Shown: piece after piece, positions 18,045 to 26,076 of the stretch | Position numbering within the stretch: position 1 is the first letter of the stretch | Layout of the letters: each line of letters begins with the position of its first letter | The notes under the pieces: generated by a model | What the model saw: only the letters and a program-made list of their open reading frames with translations | What the model was told of the DNA's origin: nothing | The model's database searches: none | Made by a program: the position numbers and the translations under genes | DNA from: Imperialibacter sp963977595 | GTDB lineage: Bacteria > Bacteroidota > Bacteroidia > Cytophagales > Cyclobacteriaceae | Reading direction: 5' to 3' | Assembly (NCBI RefSeq): GCF_048007035.1 | Contig: NZ_CP180355.1 | Location: 4,960,001 to 5,024,000, forward strand | DNA length: 64,000 bases

Positions 18045-18971
18045 ATGAATTATACGTTAAACCAGCTTCACATCTTTCTGAAGGTGGCTCAAACGCAGAG
18101 CGTGACAAGAGCTGCGGAAGAGCTGCATTTAACCCAACCTGCTGTTTCGATTCAACTTCGAAATCTTCAAAATCAGTTTGAAGTGCCGCTCACTGAGGTT
18201 ATAGGCAGAAAAATTTACATCACCGAATTCGGCCGTGAAATTGCCGAAATGGCGGAAAGAGTTCTTCAGCAGGTAAGAGATATTGATTATAAAATGCTCG
18301 CCTACAAAGGACAATTGGCAGGTCGGCTCCAGCTTTCGATAGTGTCGACTGGAAAATACGTGATGCCCTATTTTCTAACCGATTTTATGAAGCAACATCC
18401 AGGTGTGGAGCTTAATATGGATGTGACCAACAAGGCAAGAGTGATCGACAGCCTTAAAAACAATGAAGTTGATTTTGCCCTGGTGTCGATTTTGCCGGAT
18501 GAGCTGGCGATAAATAAAGTTGACTTACTTGATAATCAACTTTTCCTTGTAGGCAATAAAGATAGTACCGTTTCATCGGGAAGAGACCTCGCTCAGTTCT
18601 TTCAAAGAGTTCCTCTTATTTTTCGTGAGCCTGGCTCCGGCACCCGACAAACGATGATGCGGTTTGTAGAAAAGAGTAGAATGACCATCGGGAAGAAGAT
18701 GGAGCTTACCTCCAACGAAGCCGTGAAGCAAGCTGTGCTGGCGGGGCTCGGGCTTTCCATTATGCCTTTGATAGGCATTAAGAAGGAGCTGGCGTCAGGG
18801 GAAATGAAAATTATTCCAATAAAAGGGCTGCCCATAACCACCTCCTGGCAATTGATCTGGCTGAAAGCCAAGAAGCACTCTCCGGTGGCTCAGTCATTTT
18901 TGTCGTTTGTTGAAGTTCATAAGGAGGACATCATCAAAAAGTACTTTTCGGAGCTGGATCGCAGGGTCTAA
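18045..18971 (+). CDS. LysR-family transcriptional regulator (CbbR/CysB-like group)
   Basis: A 308-aa protein. The winged helix-turn-helix is at the N-terminus (LHIFLKVAQTQSVTRAAEEL and LTQPAVSIQLRNLQNQF), followed by the linker helix and an effector domain with FREPGSGTRQTM, the ligand-binding loop typical of the CbbR/CysB/CmpR type. The C-terminus has the usual AVLAGLGLSIMP motif. LysR proteins of the CbbR and CmpR type control carbon fixation and bicarbonate uptake in other bacteria. Together with the divergent SbtA-like operon this suggests control of inorganic carbon uptake, but that is inference from position. Confidence 0.93.
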   Translation: MNYTLNQLHIFLKVAQTQSVTRAAEELHLTQPAVSIQLRNLQNQFEVPLTEVIGRKIYITEFGREIAEMAERVLQQVRDIDYKMLAYKGQLAGRLQLSIVSTGKYVMPYFLTDFMKQHPGVELNMDVTNKARVIDSLKNNEVDFALVSILPDELAINKVDLLDNQLFLVGNKDSTVSSGRDLAQFFQRVPLIFREPGSGTRQTMMRFVEKSRMTIGKKMELTSNEAVKQAVLAGLGLSIMPLIGIKKELASGEMKIIPIKGLPITTSWQLIWLKAKKHSPVAQSFLSFVEVHKEDIIKKYFSELDRRV

Positions 18972-18988
18972 AGTCTTCAAATTTGTGC

Positions 18989-21703
18989 TTATTCTATTTC
19001 CACCAACTTCACTGGCCCTATCAATCCCGACGGCTGCACCTCCCAGTCGCTGGCATCGAACGCCTGATAGTCGATATTCACGAAGTTAATTTCGTGGTAC
19101 TTGCGCCATTCTATCCCCGCCCTGTCCATGTAGCGAATGCGGTTGGCCATCAGGTTGGCTACTTCTATTTCTATGGTATTGTCGCCTTCTTTTAGGTAGT
19201 CCCCAATCCTTAACTCGTGGGGCACAGCCCAGCTATTACCTGCATACAGCCCGTTCACCCATACTTTGGCACTTTCCCGCACATCGCCCAGCTGTAGAAG
19301 GTAGTCATCCTTTTTCGAAACCAGGATGAAGTGGGTAGCGTAGGTAGCAGTGCCGGAAAACTGGTCGGCCAGTGAATCTCCCAGGGCCGTCCAGGGCTGA
19401 AGCTTGTCCAGGGTTTTGTTGCCGGGCAGGGTGGGGCCGCCAGCTTTGAAGTTAAGTGTCCATTGACCATTGAGCGCAACGGTTCCACCGGTTTCGTTGG
19501 CATAGCTCCAGTCGGTAGCAGAGCTTTCGTTGCCGACTTTAAGGAAAAGAGACTCGCCAGATTTGATCTGCATGCGGACTTGCGTTAGCCCGTTTTCGGT
19601 TTTTGTTTCGGCATTGCCAGCACGGCCTGTCATAGCATCCAGTATCACAGCCTCCTTAAAAGCTTTGTTAAATGGCACCCACCCATCGAAAGCTTCGGGT
19701 CGCTGGTTGACAATAAAATAATAGGTATTGTTGCCATCCACCCTCCGTACAAACTTAAGACCGAGTGCCGCCAATCTTTCAGGCTGAATCATGGCAGCTG
19801 TTAACGATGCCTGTACGTTGCCGGCAGGGCTCGTGGAGGTACCCAGGCCCATCACTAATGAGTCGAGAATTGCCCTTCGCTGCTCCAGATTGTGGAGGCC
19901 AGGCACGTCTTCCGGCAACCCCTGGAGAATGATGGTCACTCCCTGTTTTTTAAGTTTAAGCAGTGTCTGAAGTGCTTTGGTGGACATAAAGGTCATTTTG
20001 GGGATGACCAGTGCTTTGTATGATGTGCCGTTGGGGCCAGTGCTTAGCTGTCCGTTGGGAACGGCCAGTTTCTCCAGCCAGCTCTCAGAGATATAGTCGA
20101 CCAGGTAGCCTTTTTCTGTCAGCCTTTTGGCCGTTGCATAAAAGTTGGTCGGGTGCAGCCACTCATCGATATTGTGTACTGTGAACAGGTACTCCAGGCT
20201 TTTCTTGCCTGAGAAGTATGCAGCGTCGTCGTAGGGGAAGTAGAGCAGCACGTCGCCATCGGCCTGTCCGGTTTGGAGCACCGACTGACTTCTGTTGATG
20301 TAGCCGGTGAGCCCACCTATATGGGGCCACCAGCTGTTGGATGGAGCAAAGTTGGTAGAGGCATAGAAGAGCCACCCAGGCCACTGCACTTCGGCCGGGC
20401 TGTAGGTAGTGCCGTGAAAGAACACGTGGTTCACTCCCGCCAGAAATGCCTGGTCGAGCTCGGGTTTGGTTTGTGAAAGGGGCGTTTTAAAATGCTCGCC
20501 TAGCCAGGTGAAGGTTTCAGACGACACCAATGGCTTGCCAGCCACGTGGGCTGCCGAGGAAGCAAACTTGAGCATATAAAGATCGGGTGGCAGGTGACGG
20601 CTGGAGTGGGTGTAGTTCTTGGCACCGGGAATATCGAACCCGGAATAGCCAAAGGTTTCGCACTCCGGAATGTCGGTAGAGGCGTACACATCCAGCAGGT
20701 TGGCCGGGGAGCCATGCGCCTGGTTGCGTGACAAAGCACCGTGGTTGTTGATCCAGTTTTTCCAGGGCTCACTGAAGTTGGCCAGCAGCATTTCGCCCAT
20801 GGTTTGGCGGTAGTCGGCCTTGAGCCTGCCCACAGTTGCTGAGCTATCGCCACTGAGGAGGGTGGGCAGGTATGGTTTGAGGTCGTAGCCACGGCTGCGT
20901 TCAAAGGTATCGAATAGCGTAGGCGTGAAGTTGGCACCGTACACCTCATAGCTGTCGTTAAAAAAGCTTCGGATATTGGGGCCGGGTGAGCCAAATGCTT
21001 CTTCGAATCGGGCTGTGTAAACGGGGAAGGACTCTTTATTGAGGTGATCCATCACTAGACCGGCGCCACCGGGAGCAGCTCGCTTCACCATTTGCCCCGT
21101 TTTGCCGGCGAAGATCGCATAGAGCTCATAGTTGGCGTCTGGTGTCCATTTCAAAAGTCCATCCTCACTCAATGAATCAGTTAGGTCAATGGTTGTTTCA
21201 GGCCCATAAGCCATTAATGTTACCAGCTTGGGGCGCATGGCTGCCTGCTTCTCATCGTTGACAGTAATTTTCTCTTTCAGTGCTTGCCCTGCTTTTAGTG
21301 AGTATTGTTGAACCACCATTTTAGAGGCAGCATATTCCGGCGTGATCTGCGGGCCGCCGTAGGGCCAGCCCGTGCCCAGGTTCATGTCGACGCCAATGCC
21401 CAGGGAGTCGGCCACCCGGATCACAGTTTGCAGTCGATCCATCCAATCTTTGGAGAGGTAGTCAATGTACTGCTCTTCAAAGCCCATGGCACCATAGATG
21501 GGGGTGATTTCTACGCCGCCCAGCCCGGCCTCGTGGTAGGCTATGAGTTGCTTCCTGATATTGGCATCGTCCACAGCGTTGCCCATCCACCACCAGCGGG
21601 TCCATGGTTTGGTGGTGACCGACTCAGCGGGCCAGTCTTGCTGAGGTGTGGTTTGGCAGGAGAGGAGGAGAGCAAAGGGTAATAGGATGAGCAGGTAGCG
21701 CAT
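18989..21703 (-). CDS. GH106-like glycoside hydrolase lipoprotein (alpha-L-rhamnosidase family)
   Basis: A 904-aa protein with lipobox LLLSC (Cys about 16), so it is probably anchored in the envelope. The N-terminal catalytic part begins with PWTRWWWMGNAVDDANI and has AGLGGVEITPIYG and DMNLGTGWPYGGP, which are hallmark sequences of GH106-like enzymes that cleave alpha-L-rhamnose or related sugars from plant or algal polymers. Near residues 375-450 there is SSETFTWLGEHFKTPL and HVFFHGTTYSP. The C-terminal 150 residues form a galactose-binding-like jelly roll (QLGDVRESAKVWVNG, GDNTIEIEVANLMANRI). The gene is convergent with lysR and appears monocistronic. Confidence 0.85.
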   Translation of the reverse strand: MRYLLILLPFALLLSCQTTPQQDWPAESVTTKPWTRWWWMGNAVDDANIRKQLIAYHEAGLGGVEITPIYGAMGFEEQYIDYLSKDWMDRLQTVIRVADSLGIGVDMNLGTGWPYGGPQITPEYAASKMVVQQYSLKAGQALKEKITVNDEKQAAMRPKLVTLMAYGPETTIDLTDSLSEDGLLKWTPDANYELYAIFAGKTGQMVKRAAPGGAGLVMDHLNKESFPVYTARFEEAFGSPGPNIRSFFNDSYEVYGANFTPTLFDTFERSRGYDLKPYLPTLLSGDSSATVGRLKADYRQTMGEMLLANFSEPWKNWINNHGALSRNQAHGSPANLLDVYASTDIPECETFGYSGFDIPGAKNYTHSSRHLPPDLYMLKFASSAAHVAGKPLVSSETFTWLGEHFKTPLSQTKPELDQAFLAGVNHVFFHGTTYSPAEVQWPGWLFYASTNFAPSNSWWPHIGGLTGYINRSQSVLQTGQADGDVLLYFPYDDAAYFSGKKSLEYLFTVHNIDEWLHPTNFYATAKRLTEKGYLVDYISESWLEKLAVPNGQLSTGPNGTSYKALVIPKMTFMSTKALQTLLKLKKQGVTIILQGLPEDVPGLHNLEQRRAILDSLVMGLGTSTSPAGNVQASLTAAMIQPERLAALGLKFVRRVDGNNTYYFIVNQRPEAFDGWVPFNKAFKEAVILDAMTGRAGNAETKTENGLTQVRMQIKSGESLFLKVGNESSATDWSYANETGGTVALNGQWTLNFKAGGPTLPGNKTLDKLQPWTALGDSLADQFSGTATYATHFILVSKKDDYLLQLGDVRESAKVWVNGLYAGNSWAVPHELRIGDYLKEGDNTIEIEVANLMANRIRYMDRAGIEWRKYHEINFVNIDYQAFDASDWEVQPSGLIGPVKLVEIE

Positions 21704-21780
21704 ATGGGATTGTAGTTTGAAATAGACCGGGTAAGTTAATTGATTTTTTTGAGTGGAGAGAAATGAAGTGCCGGATATGC
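21697..21780. repeat. Leader-region repeat copy 1 (upstream of the GH106-like gene)
   Basis: The DNA covering the start codon of the GH106-like gene and about 75 bp upstream of it is similar to 24438-24521. Shared words include AGCGCAT, GTAGTTTGAAAT (GCAGTTTGAAAT in the other copy), GATTTTTT and GAGAGAAAT in the same order and spacing. A weaker match continues to about 21845 (GTGTCGAGTGTCCCTCTCAGC). By eye the core is roughly three quarters identical. Confidence 0.55.
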
Positions 21781-22029
21781 TACCATTACGTCGGATTAGG
21801 AATTCGGCATTTTAACTGTGTCGAGTGTCCCTCTCAGCGGAGCCTTGTGGACGATATCGAAGAGCAGAATGCCGCTAACATGGATACTATCATGCATGGG
21901 GGCTCAGTAGGAAAGAAACGGCAGCTATCTTGGATTGTCCGCCACATAAATTAATTTTATCATCGGCGTGGTTAAGTGCTAGTGGGAAGTGACATTCATT
22001 GAAATTCTAGCAACTCTTGGTCAGCTATT
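21704..22029. other. Intergenic region between divergent genes, no gene supported
   Basis: This 326-bp gap separates the GH106-like gene (minus) from a secreted-protein gene (plus). It contains the leader repeat described separately and must contain the promoters of both genes. An open frame at 21763-21954 on the plus strand is short, Cys/His-rich by chance and lacks any recognisable domain, so it is not called. Confidence 0.5.
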
Positions 22030-22875
22030 ATGAAAAGCGTTTTTATGAAATACATCATTTCAGTTCTTATTATTTCGATTGCCAGTGTGGCATATGGACA
22101 GGAAGATTTACCCGCAGGTAACGACCAGTTCATGAAAAGACAATTCGAACACACCGCCACTGCCTTTAAAATGTTGTCTTATGATCGTGTAGCTTGGGTG
22201 AGCTCGGATAGCATTCAAACTCTTTCGAAAGAGGAACTTAGCACCTATGGAGGTCAGTGGTTTTGTTATCTAGATTCTGCAGGGCGTTATCATGCATTGT
22301 ACGGAGCCTACGATTCAACCTATACACTCACTGCCCATTATTTGGTGGACTCCGCTTCTTTTGCTGTCAACCGTACTTTTGGACAGTTTGATACAACACT
22401 CGCAGTCCATTATTCAAAAGCTTATGACTTGGCCCTTGCTCGAAAAAATGAGTTCCTGGGGCCTGAAGATCGACTTAGATACAATCACTTTATTTTTCGA
22501 AGTGACACTTCAATAAAAGTTCATTTCTTGCCTGCGTTTCAGCCAAATGGCTATATGATTTATGGAGCTGAACTACATTACACTTTGAGCTCCGATGCAA
22601 GCGAGATTATTGACACTTTGGAATATTTTAACGAATACCGGGGATATCAGTCAATGCCCAACAAAACGATATCAATTGTATATGAAGATTTAGATTATAT
22701 TCCAGTAGGTGCCGTGTTTTTCCTATTGTATTATGAACGCCAATTCAAGTCTATAAGAATCGTAACGAAAGACTACGTAACTACATTGATTCGAGGCAAG
22801 GACAATGAACCATCTTGGTTCCATGTAGTAAGAACGCCACCAAAAAAGAAGAAGAAAAAGAAAAGTAATCCTTAG
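22030..22875 (+). CDS. Secreted protein of unknown function
   Basis: A 281-aa protein with a signal peptide (MKSVFMKYIISVLIISIASV, cleavage probably after AYGQ near residue 24). An internal Met at 22048 is an alternative start. The mature part is beta-rich and contains YGGQWFCYLDSAGRYHALYG and YFNEYRGYQSMPNKTISIVY segments (each seen in the frame as landmarks). The last residues are a run of seven lysines preceded by PP and followed by SNP, which is unusual and may bind acidic polymers or anchor the protein. No family is recognised. It is followed by a strong terminator and appears to be a single-gene unit. Confidence 0.75.
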   Translation: MKSVFMKYIISVLIISIASVAYGQEDLPAGNDQFMKRQFEHTATAFKMLSYDRVAWVSSDSIQTLSKEELSTYGGQWFCYLDSAGRYHALYGAYDSTYTLTAHYLVDSASFAVNRTFGQFDTTLAVHYSKAYDLALARKNEFLGPEDRLRYNHFIFRSDTSIKVHFLPAFQPNGYMIYGAELHYTLSSDASEIIDTLEYFNEYRGYQSMPNKTISIVYEDLDYIPVGAVFFLLYYERQFKSIRIVTKDYVTTLIRGKDNEPSWFHVVRTPPKKKKKKKSNP

Positions 22876-22880
22876 GTTTC

Positions 22881-22919
22881 CGTTAAGCGCTTAACGAATT
22901 CTCGTTAATGTTTTTTTTT
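22881..22919 (+). terminator. Intrinsic terminator after the secreted-protein gene
   Basis: A 16-bp perfect palindrome CGTTAAGCGCTTAACG (22881-22896) overlaps a second hairpin TTAACGA-ATTC-TCGTTAA (22891-22908). Nine T residues follow at once (22911-22919). The two hairpins are mutually exclusive. The second, next to the T-tract, is the likely terminator. Confidence 0.85.
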
Positions 22920-23012
22920 GAAATCTTTTGCTCGCAATTTTTAGCTTAGTGCCAACGATCATCAGCCAGCAACACCTGCAAAAGAAAGATATGATTAGGC
23001 CCCAAAAGCCAG

Positions 23013-24149
23013 TCAATAATTCCGATAGTAACTCCTGACCTTGCTGATGGCCTGATCATAAAGCGGTGCCGTAAATTCCTCGAACATAAACTGAGGGCTG
23101 GGTGCTGAAGCTTCCACTGTGTTCACCATGGCAAGCTGTTCATCGCTGAGTGCCCGTTCGTCGCCGTTGAAAGAAGCCCAGCGGATGGCCCAGGTGTACT
23201 CACTTGGAAACTTCTCCTGGGTGATTACTTTGTTCAGACCATTGTCGAACACCTTGAAATCCAACACGCCGGTCCCCGTAATGGCCTTTTCGTTCGTGGT
23301 AAGTTTGGCCTTCACAGTGCCATAAATTTTCACGTTGTCTTTAGTGGCAATCACCACACTGTCCCGGCTAACATCGGTGGTTGTTTTGTTGCTGTACACA
23401 TTGCCCAGGTTGAACCGGTCAAACTCCATGGTGATTATGTGATGCACATAGTCCAATTTCTCGGCATTTGCTTCGCCTGGAGTGTAAAACCGCACATATT
23501 GATTGATCACGGTGTTGTGCAGGTATTCATTGATTTTGTTCACAAAAAACTCATGCTTGATATTGAACATTCTTGAAGGAGATGGAATGGGCTCCACTAC
23601 CACACGCAGCGTGGCATAGTACAGAGCCTCTCCTAGCTTCTCGTCCACGTCTTTGAACCTGGGCGCTAGCGCCTGAGCGGCCATAAAATGCTGATGTGCT
23701 TCAATAGCTTTGGTGCGTTGTTCCTTTCGCCTGAGCGCTTCAACTCCAAGGTTGTAGTGCACGTCGGCAGCATTCCTCCTAGCCTCGGCCAGCTGCGCAT
23801 CGTAGCGGGCCGGGTTGGGTACTGCCGCCCTGCAGCCAGGGCATCTCTGGATTTCATCAGCCAAAAAATTGATGTATTGATAATCTCTGGCAATCGACTC
23901 CCACTTCATAATATCGTTGGAAGCTTTCGCTTTTTTGATATTCCCCAAATGAGACTCCAGGGCATATTTGTAGGCCTTTTCGAGCGTTGCTTGGGCCTTT
24001 TTCTGCCCGTCGTTGGATCGGAGCCGGTTGATTGCTTGTGAAACTGCCCTTTCGTAGTCACCCTTTTGGAGCGCTTTTTTCCCGCTGGCACAGCCGGACA
24101 GCATTGCAACAGCGCCTAAAATAATGAGCAGGTGATAATATTTTTTCAT
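23013..24149 (-). CDS. Lipoprotein with helical repeats, function unknown
   Basis: A 378-aa protein with lipobox LSGC (Cys about 20). The first half after the signal is helical and TPR-like (KKALQKGDYERAVSQAINRL, then a KKAQATLEKAYKYALE helix and DVHYNLGVEALRRK). A Cys pair RCPGCR occurs near residue 104. The second half (from about 205) is predicted to be beta-rich, with LRVVVEPIPSP and DVSRDSVVIATKDNVKIYGTVKA-like sequence. It may be an envelope-assembly or surface lipoprotein. I do not recognise a named family. It is convergent with the secreted-protein gene and stands alone. Confidence 0.78.
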   Translation of the reverse strand: MKKYYHLLIILGAVAMLSGCASGKKALQKGDYERAVSQAINRLRSNDGQKKAQATLEKAYKYALESHLGNIKKAKASNDIMKWESIARDYQYINFLADEIQRCPGCRAAVPNPARYDAQLAEARRNAADVHYNLGVEALRRKEQRTKAIEAHQHFMAAQALAPRFKDVDEKLGEALYYATLRVVVEPIPSPSRMFNIKHEFFVNKINEYLHNTVINQYVRFYTPGEANAEKLDYVHHIITMEFDRFNLGNVYSNKTTTDVSRDSVVIATKDNVKIYGTVKAKLTTNEKAITGTGVLDFKVFDNGLNKVITQEKFPSEYTWAIRWASFNGDERALSDEQLAMVNTVEASAPSPQFMFEEFTAPLYDQAISKVRSYYRNY

Positions 24150-24369
24150 GGTTGGTTGGCTTTGGTGCTAAGATAGGGATACCAGAAATAATGCCAACAA
24201 AAACCTACCGCCAGTTAGGGGCTTATCTGCCTTAGCTTAGAGTGACCTGCAAAAAAAGAGTCGCAGCTACTTTAAGTATTTTTCAGCCATCGTTAAGAAA
24301 TCAATTTTGCTAACTAACGGCTGTTAGCAGGCAACCTTGACATTTTTTAATGTGCAAGCCAGAATAGCA

Positions 24370-24444
24370 TTCAGAGACTTTATTGCTTAGCTACCCTATA
24401 CTACCCAGGAGTTGACCATCACGGTGGTTACAGCCAGCATGCAG
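24370..24444 (-). pseudogene. Relic of an FtsX/MacB permease C-terminus
   Basis: Read on the minus strand, the frame starting near 24441 gives LAVTTVMVNSWVV-stop-GS-stop-AIKSLNA. This lines up with the C-terminus of the intact permease at 27122-29749 (LAAGIVMVTSWVVLGSYALKSLKTN). Two stop codons interrupt it and everything before the last helix is missing. Over 47 bp (24376-24422) 37 positions agree with the intact gene without gaps. It is a decayed fragment of a second, related permease and not functional. Confidence 0.7.
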
Positions 24445-24521
24445 CGCATGAGGAATTGCAGTTTGAAATTGACTGGATGATACGTCGATTTTTTGGAAGA
24501 GAGAGAAATTGAGGGCCTGGA
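24438..24521. repeat. Leader-region repeat copy 2 (abuts the FtsX relic)
   Basis: This is the diverged counterpart of 21697-21780. It begins exactly where the FtsX relic ends, and here the sequence matching the GH106 start codon is followed by no open frame. A weaker match extends to about 24580 (CTTTGAGTGCCTCGCTCAGC against GTGTCGAGTGTCCCTCTCAGC). Confidence 0.5.
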
Positions 24522-24786
24522 TTAGAAACATGACTTTTGAAACACTTTGAGTGCCTCGCTCAGCGTGCCCTCCGAAACTTCCCGACTGACAGAAGGCACC
24601 AGAGTTGTGCGTGGTTCGATTCATCTCACACCTCATTTTTTGTCAGCGGTATTTGACCCCTACGCAAACTCACCTAACTTGCCCCGGTGCATTTTATTTG
24701 ATTCCTTTTGCATCCTCATCTGACGGTCGGAAAGAGACGGCCTTGGAAAGTCATATGCAAAATGGTAGCCAACCAGGACAAAGCTT

Positions 24787-25905
24787 ATGAAGTATATAAT
24801 TATTGCCGCTTTGCTCATGCCAAGCACTTTTCTGTTTGCGCAGGACATTGAGTTTCGCCACAGCGGAAGACTAATATTGGGAGATGCTAAAGAAAAAACT
24901 GCTTCTATTGGGGTTGGAGATATTGACAACGATGGAGATATCGATGTCGTTGTCGCCAATGGAAGGCACTGGCCCGAGCAAAACAGAATTTTTTACAACA
25001 ATGGACTGGGGATTTTTACGGTATCCCGTCCGCTTGACGACGTGAGCGAAACCAGCTATGCCACCGAATTGGCAGATTTTGATGGCGATGGTGATTTAGA
25101 TATTGCAGTTGGAAACGACATGGCGCCCAATGCGATTTATATTAACTCAGGAGGAGGCATTTTCGAAAGAGGCTCCTCTTTTGGAAAGGAGTATGCCCCA
25201 ACCCGGAACCTAACCACGGCGGATATTGATGGAGATGGTGATATCGATATTTTGATTACCAACCGGGGTGCCGAAAACGAAATATGCCTGAATGATGGCA
25301 AAGGCAGGTTTGACCGGGTGCTCCAATTCGGCGAAAAGGACGATTCAACAATCGACGTTGAATTGGCGGACATCGACGGAGACAATGACTACGACCTGAT
25401 ACTGGCCAACAGGGACGGTCAGCAAAACTATATTTATCTCAACGATGGAAAGTTAGGGTTTGCCAAAAAGGTACCTTTTGGCACTGGCAGTGATGAAACA
25501 CGAGCAGTAGCCGTTGCCGACATCAACAAGGACGGTATCATGGACATTGTCACTGCCAATATTGGTGAACCCAACAGGGTGTATTTTGGCAACCCTGCAT
25601 TGACCTACGACACCTTTGTTGTTTTTGATGAAAGTGACGACGAGTCCTATTCTGTTACGGTGGACGATTTAGACCTGGGTGGAGATATCGATATTATTAT
25701 TGCCAACTCTGGGTCTCCCAATTTGGTCTTTTTCAATGATGGGGGAGGCAAGGTCTGGCGGCGGATGATACTTCGAGAGGTAAACCACGACACGTATGAT
25801 ATCATTTCGGCAGACCTCAATGGCGATGGACGGCCAGATATTATAGAGAGTAATTCAGAGGAAATTAATGCTTATTACCTGAACCGTGCTGTGGGTAAAA
25901 AGTAA
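24787..25905 (+). CDS. Secreted FG-GAP/VCBS repeat protein
   Basis: A 372-aa protein with a signal peptide (MKYIIIAALLMPSTFLFAQ, cleavage near residue 19). Nearly all of the mature part is FG-GAP/VCBS repeats spaced about 45-50 residues apart, with calcium-binding motifs such as DIDNDGDIDVVVAN, DFDGDGDLDIAVGN, DIDGDGDIDILITN and DLNGDGRPDIIESN. Seven or so repeats would close a single beta-propeller. One blade has a degenerate motif (DLDLGGDIDIIIAN) lacking the usual Asn/Asp-Gly pair. Such propellers bind ligands or other surface proteins; the ligand here is unknown. It lies alone in its orientation. Confidence 0.88.
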   Translation: MKYIIIAALLMPSTFLFAQDIEFRHSGRLILGDAKEKTASIGVGDIDNDGDIDVVVANGRHWPEQNRIFYNNGLGIFTVSRPLDDVSETSYATELADFDGDGDLDIAVGNDMAPNAIYINSGGGIFERGSSFGKEYAPTRNLTTADIDGDGDIDILITNRGAENEICLNDGKGRFDRVLQFGEKDDSTIDVELADIDGDNDYDLILANRDGQQNYIYLNDGKLGFAKKVPFGTGSDETRAVAVADINKDGIMDIVTANIGEPNRVYFGNPALTYDTFVVFDESDDESYSVTVDDLDLGGDIDIIIANSGSPNLVFFNDGGGKVWRRMILREVNHDTYDIISADLNGDGRPDIIESNSEEINAYYLNRAVGKK

Positions 25906-26038
25906 GCCACCATGGCATCCCCGGGACAATGATTGAGCGTTTTCGCTACCCGAGTTAATTAGATTCTAACCTGCCTTCACTTCCGCTGACCGTTCTTCCA
26001 TTCTTTAAAAAATGGAAGTGAAAATGCCGTACAATCTT

Positions 26039-26066
26039 GCTTATTTCGCCAGCGAAATAAGCTTTT
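26039..26066 (+). terminator. Hairpin with T-tract just before the BIG2 lipoprotein gene
   Basis: GCTTATTTCG-CCAG-CGAAATAAGC forms a perfect 10-bp stem with a 4-nt loop (26039-26062), followed by TTTT. A second hairpin (CTTCCATT/AATGGAAG, about 25996-26018) lies a short way upstream. It should end the FG-GAP transcript, yet it stops only 10 bp before the next start codon, so it could also act in the leader of that gene. Confidence 0.65.
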
Positions 26067-26076
26067 AAAACGCTCT

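Larger units (their letters stand above)
24150..24786. other. Intergenic region with decayed gene remains
   Basis: A 637-bp gap between divergent genes. It holds a relic of an FtsX permease C-terminus (24370-24444) and a diverged copy of the GH106 leader (24438-24521), both listed separately. No intact gene is supported; the open frames at 24391-24636 and 24605-24790 show no domain. The right end must hold the promoter of the FG-GAP gene that starts at 24787. Confidence 0.6.

Noticed and set aside
21763..21954. Small plus-strand frame with Cys and His residues
   Set aside because: The frame lies in the leader-repeat region and has no recognisable zinc-finger spacing or partner.
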